Below the pieces are notes generated by a model. The model did no database searches, had not been told where the DNA came from, and saw only the letters and a list, made by a program, of their open reading frames with translations. From positions 2,664,001 to 2,728,000 of the forward strand of contig NZ_CP120416.1 of NCBI RefSeq assembly GCF_032773895.1: 64,000 bases of DNA. Direction: 5' to 3'. The position numbers were made by a program, and so were the translations under genes. Below are positions 57,327-64,000 of this stretch, one piece after another. Numbering within the stretch: the first letter of the stretch is position 1; every line of letters starts with the position of its first letter. Source of the stretch: Teredinibacter sp. KSP-S5-2 (GTDB taxonomy: Bacteria; Pseudomonadota; Gammaproteobacteria; Pseudomonadales; Cellvibrionaceae).

Positions 57327-58589
57327 TTAGTCCGCAAAAATCCCCTGCAGAAAATGTTGCATTCTCAACCAGGAATCTTTATCTGCTTTTTCATTGTATG
57401 CTAAAGGCAAATTGAATTTTGCTCCTTTTTCATCGGCATCTTTAACGGTAAAACTGTGCTTCACTCCGGGATAATCGATAAACTCATAGTCGACATTTAC
57501 GGCATCCATACTCTGTTTAAATGCGTCTTTTTGCTCGTCGGTAACAAATGGATCATCTTGACCGTTTAATATCAGGAACTTGGCTTGAACATTATCCGCT
57601 ACAGGAGCCACACCACCTAACGCACCGTGAAAGCTAACAACACCAGCCAAGTCTTCAAAACCACTGCGTGCCATACTCAATACAACAGCACCACCAAAAC
57701 AATATCCAATTGCGGCCAGCTTGCCCTCCTGTGTTTTACTCTGTTCTTTCAGTAAATCCACAGCGGCTTGAAAGCGAGCCTGAGCCACCTCCTGGTTACT
57801 GACCACCGCCATCATGAATTCAGTAGCCTGCTCTGGATGATTGGCTAGTTTGCCATCCCCATACATATCTAAAGCCAGCGCGCTGTAACCTAGTTCGGCC
57901 AACATTTCTGTGCGTTTTCTTGCGTAATCGTTGTGCCCCCACCATTCATGGACGATCACAATCCCTGGATATACGCCCTCTTTTGCTGGTGCAGCGAGAT
58001 AACCCGTCAGCTCAACCCCATCTACGGTATATTTAACTTCTTTGGTTATAATTGCAGGTTCAGATTCCGCCAATGTTTTCAAATCAGCCAACCCTTCTTC
58101 GTACATTGGCCCAAGTAACGAATCAAGAATCAAACCGAAATACCTTGAAACAACACTGTCATGTTCTGTATTAAAACCCCAGGTTACTTTGACGGAATCC
58201 GGATTATTTGTATCACTTAACTCGTAAGTCGCCAAACCACCACCCTGATCAAACATAAGTTCCGTAGCCACGCGCGCATTGGGTTCATACACGGTGAATG
58301 TTGAACTGCCATTACCCACCTCAGGATGTTCACTTGACCAGCGTACAGTGGAACCCACTCCCACTTCAGGTCCTTCGTATGTCATCTCAATATCTGACGA
58401 TATTTTTTGCCAGGGAGACCAACGTACAAATTGCTTGTGTTCACTAACCAGCTTAAATACCACTGACTTTGGCGCATTAATCTCAATACTACGCTCCACA
58501 TAGGTAGATGGTGGTAACAGGAACCCCACCAAAAAGAAAGTTGCTACAAGCGCTGCAACAACGAATAAAAGGACTTTAATCACTTTCAT
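57327..58589 (-). CDS. Membrane-anchored SRPBCC domain fused to dienelactone hydrolase
   Basis: A 420-residue fusion. Residues 6-24 form a hydrophobic N-terminal anchor or signal. Residues 30-175 are an SRPBCC (polyketide cyclase-like) domain: YVERSIEINAPKSVVFKLVSEHKQFVRWSPW and VGVGSTVRW. Residues 185-420 are a dienelactone hydrolase: the catalytic Cys297 in GYCFGGA, Asp345/346 in LNGQDDPF and His378 in VKHSF. All three triad positions are present. The two domains normally occur in separate proteins. The active site would face the periplasm if the anchor is N-in. Confidence 0.88.
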   Translation of the reverse strand: MKVIKVLLFVVAALVATFFLVGFLLPPSTYVERSIEINAPKSVVFKLVSEHKQFVRWSPWQKISSDIEMTYEGPEVGVGSTVRWSSEHPEVGNGSSTFTVYEPNARVATELMFDQGGGLATYELSDTNNPDSVKVTWGFNTEHDSVVSRYFGLILDSLLGPMYEEGLADLKTLAESEPAIITKEVKYTVDGVELTGYLAAPAKEGVYPGIVIVHEWWGHNDYARKRTEMLAELGYSALALDMYGDGKLANHPEQATEFMMAVVSNQEVAQARFQAAVDLLKEQSKTQEGKLAAIGYCFGGAVVLSMARSGFEDLAGVVSFHGALGGVAPVADNVQAKFLILNGQDDPFVTDEQKDAFKQSMDAVNVDYEFIDYPGVKHSFTVKDADEKGAKFNLPLAYNEKADKDSWLRMQHFLQGIFAD

Positions 58590-58826
58590 GACTCACTCTC
58601 CTGATATCTGGTTCTTATTGTATTACTTGACTCTAAGTGCTGACCCGCACTTCTTGATAGAAGATATATAGCCCTATTTCAGAGTACTTGCTTCATAAAG
58701 CTTGAAGGAAAACCACTCCGCCCCGAAAAACTATTTTTGAATAACAACGGTCAATTATGAATCTACGGCAGTACTCTGGGTTCGCCACATTAACATTTTT
58801 TTATTCGAGGAAAAAACGGATAGGTG

Positions 58827-59969
58827 TTAATCCATTAGAAAAAACTTTTCGATGGCATCCCGTTCCCACATTGCGTCCTGATACCCCAACTCAATCAGCT
58901 CATGACAGTACTCATGGTTAAACATAAGATAACTCGCAGTGGTAGCACCACCTCCACGTCGAGTGGCACCCGTACAACGCATCATAAAACGTAAGCTGGG
59001 TGATAAATTTCGAACCTTCCTCCCGGCAATCTGATCCAGTTGTTTCGTGGGGGAAATAATCAGGGTTTCAACAGGGCGAAGGTGAGCAGCCTCCTGCTGC
59101 TGTTCATCATTCAACATATTTAACAATTGATTGGTTCGTCCCAAGTGCTCAATATCCCCTTCCAACGAGTCAATAAAAGCACTACTAAACATCTGGCCAA
59201 TTATTTGTGCCATTGACGGGGAGTGTTTGATTGGGATTTTTTTTCTGTTACTCCAGTGAAGCGGGTTTCTATTTCCACTCACTCCGATAACAAAAATACG
59301 ATCGGCTCCCAAATGAAGAGCAGGACTAATCGGTGCCATTTGACGCATGGCACCATCACCAAAATATTCTTTGTTCAATGGAACCGCAGGAAAGATAGCG
59401 GGAATTGCAGACGAAGCCAGCAAATGCTCAACCGATATCTTAGCCGGTGTTCCCACTCGGCGAAATCGACGCCACCCTCTTAGAGAAGGGTTGCCCTGAA
59501 AGAAACTGACACTCTCACCTGTGGAGTAGCCCATAGCAGTAATACATAGGGCCTCCAGCTCTCTTTTTTCTATCCGACGATCAATATTATCCAGTGGCAA
59601 AATACTATTCAGTAACTCTCGAAGTGGAGAGTTGTCGAGTAATGATAAAGGTTTTTTTTGTCCGACCCCTTGATTAAACAACGAAGCGGCAATACTCGTT
59701 GTTCCTTTTAATAATGGGACCCAACCGGTTTTAAACACATTGTCGATCTCCAATGACCGCCACGTGTCAGCCAAATCGATCGCTGCAGTACGAAACTCCC
59801 CTGGGTGGGCGGCCATAGCCGTTGCGTTAATCGCACCAGCGGAGGTACCACATATAATGGGAAATGGGTTGTGGAGTTTGGGCAATATATCCGCTACAGC
59901 ACGTAGAACTCCCACTTGATACGCTGCACGAGCACCCCCACCGGAAAGTATTAATGCATTCGTTGACAT
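58827..59969 (-). CDS. Patatin-like phospholipase
   Basis: A 380-residue patatin-fold lipid hydrolase. The oxyanion loop is GGGARAAYQVG (about 10-20). The nucleophile is Ser43 in GTSAG and the partner is Asp205 in YFGDGAMR. No signal peptide is evident, so it probably acts in the cytoplasm or is secreted without one. The C-terminal 120 residues (after HLRPVETLIISP) are typical of the bacterial subgroup. Substrate unknown. Confidence 0.92.
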   Translation of the reverse strand: MSTNALILSGGGARAAYQVGVLRAVADILPKLHNPFPIICGTSAGAINATAMAAHPGEFRTAAIDLADTWRSLEIDNVFKTGWVPLLKGTTSIAASLFNQGVGQKKPLSLLDNSPLRELLNSILPLDNIDRRIEKRELEALCITAMGYSTGESVSFFQGNPSLRGWRRFRRVGTPAKISVEHLLASSAIPAIFPAVPLNKEYFGDGAMRQMAPISPALHLGADRIFVIGVSGNRNPLHWSNRKKIPIKHSPSMAQIIGQMFSSAFIDSLEGDIEHLGRTNQLLNMLNDEQQQEAAHLRPVETLIISPTKQLDQIAGRKVRNLSPSLRFMMRCTGATRRGGGATTASYLMFNHEYCHELIELGYQDAMWERDAIEKFFLMD

Positions 59970-60130
59970 GTATCGGGGCCGAATCTCCGTAAAAAACTCT
60001 CGTCATTTTCAGTATGGACGCGAATTCTGTTGAATTCCACCATATAAAAATCCAGCTGTGTGCCAGTTGGCGTTCACATATTTCCTATTCTGACTACTGG
60101 CACCTCCCTTAGAGGCGTGATTTCAGATCG

Positions 60131-60158
60131 AAAAAAAAGCCACTAGAAAGTGGCTTTG
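60131..60158 (-). terminator. Terminator of the nfeD gene
   Basis: On the minus strand AAAGCCACT pairs with AGTGGCTTT (60158-60150 with 60145-60137) around a 4-base loop, followed by eight T. It lies about 25 bases after the NfeD stop. Confidence 0.9.
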
Positions 60159-60180
60159 TATATTTGTGATAATTCAATAT

Positions 60181-60624
60181 TTAAATCGGTTTAACAATCA
60201 AAGTGCTTTCGTCATAACCGATAATTTCAACCATATTTCCTTTTTCCAATTCTTCATCACAGTGAACAGTCCAAAGTGCATCAGATATTTGAACTCTACC
60301 TACTCCGGCTATGATGGGCTGAATAAGTACAGTCTTGGTTCCAACCAATCTTTCCATTCGATTGTTAAGCATTGGATCTTCGGACTTAATATCAGCTGGT
60401 TTGTAATATTTCCAATAAAAGAATGTTGAGATAACAGACAAAAATGCAAAAACAATTAACTGCACCTGCCATGAAATATCAACAAAGGAGGTAATCAAAG
60501 CAATCACCAACGCGGACAATCCCACGCAAAGCAAAAAGCCTCCCGCTCCCAAAACTTCTATGACTAATAATGCCACACCTAGAATAACCCAGGCCCAGGC
60601 ACCCAAACTAAAAAAATAGTTCAC
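60181..60624 (-). CDS. NfeD family membrane protein (short form)
   Basis: A 147-residue protein. Two or three membrane segments lie in residues 5-70 (WAWVILGVALLVIEVL, LCVGLSALVIALITSF, LIVFAFLSVISTFFYW). A C-terminal OB-like domain follows (LVGTKTVLIQPIIAGVGRVQISDALWTVHCDEEL). Short NfeD proteins work with SPFH proteins; here the SPFH gene is directly upstream with a 40-base gap. Confidence 0.9.
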   Translation of the reverse strand: MNYFFSLGAWAWVILGVALLVIEVLGAGGFLLCVGLSALVIALITSFVDISWQVQLIVFAFLSVISTFFYWKYYKPADIKSEDPMLNNRMERLVGTKTVLIQPIIAGVGRVQISDALWTVHCDEELEKGNMVEIIGYDESTLIVKPI

Positions 60625-60664
60625 ATTGTTACCCTCAAAACGCTAAGTGCGCATATGTACATAT

Positions 60665-61576
60665 TTACCCTTTAGCGCCGGCTACCAGCTCTTTAATTCC
60701 AGCAATAGAACCAATAACATCGCTGGCTTCAAGCGGCATCATAATCACCTTGCTGTTATCTGCCGAAGCAACATTCCCGAGAGCATCAACGTATTTTTGG
60801 GCAACGAAGTAATTAATTGCACGAGGGTCACCTTTACTGATTGCCTCACTTACCATATAAGTTGCTTTGGCTTCAGCTTGGGCTTCCCGTTCACGCGCTT
60901 CAGACTGCAGGAATGCCGCTTGTCGCGCACCTTCTGCTCTTAATACCTCAGCTTGCTTGGCACCTTCAGCGACCTTAATCGATGCTTCCCGCTCGCCTTC
61001 TGCACGAAGAATTTGTGCACGTTTTTCACGCTCTGCTTTCATTTGGTTCGCCATCGCCTCGACCAGATCGCGGGGAGGCGTAATATCTTTAATTTCAATA
61101 CGCGTGACCTTGATACCCCAGGGATTAGTTGCCTCATCCACTTTCACCAGCAACTCGGTGTTAATTTGGTCACGATTGGAAAGCATTGCATCCAGTTCCA
61201 TAGAACCTAATACAGCACGAATATTGGTCATGACCAAATTCTGCATAGCGCGCTCAAGATCGTTCACTTCATAGGAGGCTTTAATACTGTTAATTACCTG
61301 GAAAAAGCACACTGCATCCGTTGTCACCATGGCGTTATCCGCACTGATGACTTCCTGCGGTTCAACATCCAGAACCTGTTCCATCACGATTTGTTTTTTA
61401 CCAATTTTATCCATGTAAGGAATGATCAAATTGAAACCCGGCTTCAGAACGCGAGTGAATTTGCCCCAACGCTCGACAGTCCACTCCTGCCCTTGCGGTA
61501 CACTCTTCCAGCCGGAATATACCGTGACAACGGCAAGAACCAAAACAGCAATCGCTGCAAAATTATATTCAAACAT
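60665..61576 (-). CDS. qmcA: SPFH/band-7 membrane protein, QmcA-like
   Basis: A 303-residue stomatin/prohibitin-family protein. An N-terminal membrane helix ([21 protein letters not shown]-type region, about 2-20) is followed by the SPFH domain ([44 protein letters not shown]-like). A long charged helix, [25 protein letters not shown], follows. It forms ring- or cage-like membrane assemblies. It pairs with NfeD and lies downstream of the YugP-like gene on the same strand. Confidence 0.9.
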   Translation of the reverse strand: MFEYNFAAIAVLVLAVVTVYSGWKSVPQGQEWTVERWGKFTRVLKPGFNLIIPYMDKIGKKQIVMEQVLDVEPQEVISADNAMVTTDAVCFFQVINSIKASYEVNDLERAMQNLVMTNIRAVLGSMELDAMLSNRDQINTELLVKVDEATNPWGIKVTRIEIKDITPPRDLVEAMANQMKAEREKRAQILRAEGEREASIKVAEGAKQAEVLRAEGARQAAFLQSEAREREAQAEAKATYMVSEAISKGDPRAINYFVAQKYVDALGNVASADNSKVIMMPLEASDVIGSIAGIKELVAGAKG

Positions 61577-61627
61577 CCCAAAATACCCCCAATTTGTTAA
61601 ACAAAAATTCCCAAGAGAAGCATGGCA

Positions 61628-62320
61628 TTATTTCGGCTGATTAATCAGGCCTAACCACCGCCAGAACCGAAGAATATCGGCCAGAGCTTCTACAACATCC
61701 AATATGGCGTAAGCCATAAGTATGTAACGAATATTCTCCACATAAGCCTTAGGAAGATACCCTCCCTTATCCAAAATAGGAAGCGCTTTGTTCATACTCG
61801 CATCCAGTTTTTGGGGCAACATGTAGGAATAAACCGCCACTGAAAGGAGCATAAAGCCCACGCCGACTAAAATATAAATTAACAGGATCTGAGGCACCTT
61901 TATTAACCCCGCCACAATAGGCACAAACAGCAATGTCGTTGCTCCCAGCTTTTGGCATTGCCGGGCCAGATTAAAATGCTTTATCTTAGTCTGATATATC
62001 AACTCATTTTTCTGGTGCTGAAGGGCAGTACATATTTCGTGGGTAATAATCGCAATTGAACTAAGTGATTTACCTTTTAGATAAATGCGATTAAAAATGA
62101 AGCGTTTTTCAGATGCCAGATAGCTTCCATATCCAGAATCCGCAGAATCAATACCATCACAGTCCAACTGCAAACGTTCAATAAGATGTCGAGCGAGCGA
62201 TTCTCCGTCGCCCGGCATATTAGGCAATGTTTTATGATGTTTTTTTAATATATGACTGACCCACCATTCTGGTAATAGAATTGAGGCCATTACTGCACAT
62301 ACTAAAAATAATATAAACAA
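61628..62320 (-). CDS. YugP-like (zinc peptidase 2 family) protein with altered zinc site
   Basis: A 230-residue membrane protein that aligns with YugP-type peptidases along its length. An N-terminal helix is followed by a soluble part, then two membrane segments (about 126-168) and the C-terminal helix. The expected HExxH helix reads H94-E-I-C-T98 (ITHEICTALQHQ), so the second histidine is Thr. The third-ligand region, normally PVEFDAS, reads PQKLDAS with Lys171 in place of Glu. It therefore probably cannot bind zinc normally. I checked the bases at 62027-62041 by hand. It is next to the SPFH and NfeD genes. Confidence 0.8.
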   Translation of the reverse strand: MFILFLVCAVMASILLPEWWVSHILKKHHKTLPNMPGDGESLARHLIERLQLDCDGIDSADSGYGSYLASEKRFIFNRIYLKGKSLSSIAIITHEICTALQHQKNELIYQTKIKHFNLARQCQKLGATTLLFVPIVAGLIKVPQILLIYILVGVGFMLLSVAVYSYMLPQKLDASMNKALPILDKGGYLPKAYVENIRYILMAYAILDVVEALADILRFWRWLGLINQPK

Positions 62321-62338
62321 ATTATTCCGAATCCCCGA

Positions 62339-63955
62339 TTAGCTCTCCCGCAACTCGCGTCGTAATATTTTACCCACGTTAGTTTTAGGCAGACTGTCTC
62401 TAAATTCTATAATTTTAGGAAGTTTATAACGTGTCAGTTTTTCACAGCAATGATCGTATATATCGTCTTCGGTAAGATCTTCATTAGCCGGCACAACAAA
62501 TAACTTCACCGCTTCTCCCGTATTTGCATCAGGAACACCAATCACCGCCACTTCCAACACATTATCCATTTGTGCGATAACTTCTTCTATTTCGTTCGGA
62601 TAAACGTTGAAACCCGAAACAATGATCATGTCTTTTTTTCGATCAACAATTCGAGCATAACCATCTTCTTCAATAACAGCAATATCACCGGTTTTAAACC
62701 AGCCCTCAGCGTCAAATACTTTGGCGGTTTCCTCCGGCTTGTTCCAATAGCCTTTCATCACCTGAGGACCACGCACACATAGCTCTCCCGCCTGCCCAGA
62801 GGGCAAAGTGACACCGTCATCGTCTACAACTTTTATCTCTGTTTCTGGTAATGCCGGGCCAATCGTCCCCTGACGAATATTATGCGCGTAGTTACCACAC
62901 ACCACAGGAGATGTCTCTGTTAAACCATACCCCTCAATAATGTCCAGGCCAGTCAATTCTTTCCAGGCGGCAGCCGCATCATTGGTAAGCGCCATACCAC
63001 CTGCACAGGCGATTTTCAGTTTGGAAAAATCAACTTCTTCACGGAAACCTTTATGACGGCACAACGCGTTATAGAGAGTATTGATTCCCACGAAAATAGT
63101 CATTTGATGTGGTTTTAACAGCTTTACAAACGAATCCAGGTCCCGAGGGTTTGGAATCAGTACATTATGTTCGCCACAACAAATTGCCGATAAACCATGT
63201 AAATTCAGGGCATATATATGATAAAGCGGTAAACAACAAACAAATGTTTCACTTGCTTCATCAAATGCACTAGGCATATGGTTAATCATTTGCCACACGT
63301 TACTCATCATATTGTGATGAGTCAGCATAGCGCCTTTAGACACTCCGGTTGTACCGCCAGTATATTGAAAGAACATTGTACTATCCGGCAAAATATCCGG
63401 TTTAACCAGCGGCTTCTTTGGTTTCTTCAAGGCTGCACGAAAAGGTATTTGATTATCGAAATTAAAATCAGGCACCATTTTTTTTACGTGCTTTACCACA
63501 TAATTTATCAGTTGCCTTTTGGGAAAAGTGTGCACATCTGCAATGTCTGTGACGATCACATTTTCAACATCGGTTTGTTTTACAATATTGGCTGCATTGT
63601 GGGCGATATTGGATAACACCACGATTGCCCTGGCCCCACTGTCTCTCAGCTGATGTCGAATTTCTCTCGGTGTGTACAAAGGGTTGGTATTCACCACAAT
63701 CACACCCGCTCTTACTGCACCATAAAAAACAATAGGATACTGCAGTATATTGGGCAACTGCACAGCTATTCGATCACCGGGTTTAAACCCCAACCTATGC
63801 TGTAAAAAACAGGCAAATCGGTAACTGAGTTTATCCAATTCACCATAAGTGAGCGTTCGCCCCATGCATGTGAATGCGGGTTTCTTTTTGTAAGCCTTAA
63901 AAGAGTGCTCTAACAGTTCAACAGCATTAGAAAAACGTTGCACGTGTTTAATCAT
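62339..63955 (-). CDS. fadD: Long-chain fatty acid--CoA ligase
   Basis: A 538-residue acyl-CoA synthetase that activates fatty acids for beta-oxidation or phospholipid use. AMP-binding signatures are YTGGTTGVSKGAMLTH, IEGYGLTETSP and GWFKTGDIAV. The FACS motif region is DRKKDMIIVSGFNVYPNEIEEV, and the C-terminal catalytic lysine lies in LPKTNVGKILRRELRE. I chose the ATG at 63955 because AGGAA lies just before it; the ATG at 63976 has none. The YugP-like gene starts 18 bases after its stop. Confidence 0.94.
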   Translation of the reverse strand: MIKHVQRFSNAVELLEHSFKAYKKKPAFTCMGRTLTYGELDKLSYRFACFLQHRLGFKPGDRIAVQLPNILQYPIVFYGAVRAGVIVVNTNPLYTPREIRHQLRDSGARAIVVLSNIAHNAANIVKQTDVENVIVTDIADVHTFPKRQLINYVVKHVKKMVPDFNFDNQIPFRAALKKPKKPLVKPDILPDSTMFFQYTGGTTGVSKGAMLTHHNMMSNVWQMINHMPSAFDEASETFVCCLPLYHIYALNLHGLSAICCGEHNVLIPNPRDLDSFVKLLKPHQMTIFVGINTLYNALCRHKGFREEVDFSKLKIACAGGMALTNDAAAAWKELTGLDIIEGYGLTETSPVVCGNYAHNIRQGTIGPALPETEIKVVDDDGVTLPSGQAGELCVRGPQVMKGYWNKPEETAKVFDAEGWFKTGDIAVIEEDGYARIVDRKKDMIIVSGFNVYPNEIEEVIAQMDNVLEVAVIGVPDANTGEAVKLFVVPANEDLTEDDIYDHCCEKLTRYKLPKIIEFRDSLPKTNVGKILRRELRES

Positions 63956-64000
63956 TGGGTTCCTGTTCCCAGTCATTATTGTTATTTATTTAAAATTGAT

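Noticed and set aside
1-64000. CRISPR arrays, insertion sequences, prophage or integrase genes
   Set aside because: No spaced direct-repeat array, transposase, integrase or phage structural gene was seen; the regions with accessory genes show no att-like direct repeats.

Overview
This window reads as chromosome of a free-living, probably marine gammaproteobacterium near the Pseudomonas/Cellvibrio/Saccharophagus/Teredinibacter part of the tree. The evidence is gene content and order: rlmKL, rmf and pyrD together; a 180-kDa NAD-glutamate dehydrogenase followed by DUF2835; a MoxR/DUF58/DUF4381/Bat block; rluC-HAD-sppA divergent from rne; and acnB, MiaE and RMF homologues. From memory this order strongly resembles Pseudomonas. 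Base composition is moderately AT-rich. I see no insertion sequence, prophage, integrase or CRISPR array. The genus is inference; a 16S or marker-gene search would settle it.

Layout. Positions 1-14857 are mostly on the minus strand: truncated putA, an FMN reductase, uvrB, rlmKL, then rmf (plus strand) facing pyrD, DUF2835 and gdhB. Positions 15109-22373 form one plus-strand operon of MoxR ATPase, DUF58, DUF4381, two VWA proteins (the second fused to TPR and a long Gln/Asn-rich tract) and BatD. Positions 22632-27148 are an ECF sigma factor, FecR anti-sigma and STN-type TonB-dependent receptor: a self-contained cell-surface signalling unit. Positions 27152-33613 hold sppA-HAD-rluC, divergent from rne, which has a very long leader, and then tRNA-Ser(UGA).

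Positions 33700-43276 are more accessory: orphan periplasmic and lipoprotein genes, yceH, an HD-GYP protein with a degenerate Hpt-like domain, an alcohol dehydrogenase, small enzymes, a J-domain protein, a voltage-gated channel with an unusually acidic selectivity filter, and a DUF3012 lipoprotein that overlaps cysS. Positions 43261-47826 are cysS, glnS, ppiB and lpxH. Positions 47863-50627 carry two secreted proteins, a Cys-rich thaumatin-like protein and a HExxH metallopeptidase-like protein. Positions 50829-54934 are miaE, DUF1289 and acnB. Downstream of acnB is an orphan terminator preceded by a promoter-like and Fur-box-like sequence, a candidate small RNA. The window ends with a DMT permease, an SRPBCC-dienelactone hydrolase fusion, a patatin, an NfeD/SPFH pair, a YugP-like protein with a broken zinc site, and fadD.

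There is no single obvious defence or mobile system. The best leads are the acidic-filter channel, the apparently dead YugP-like protease beside SPFH/NfeD, the Hpt-less-His HD-GYP protein, the candidate sRNA next to acnB, the long rne leader, and the SRPBCC-hydrolase fusion.
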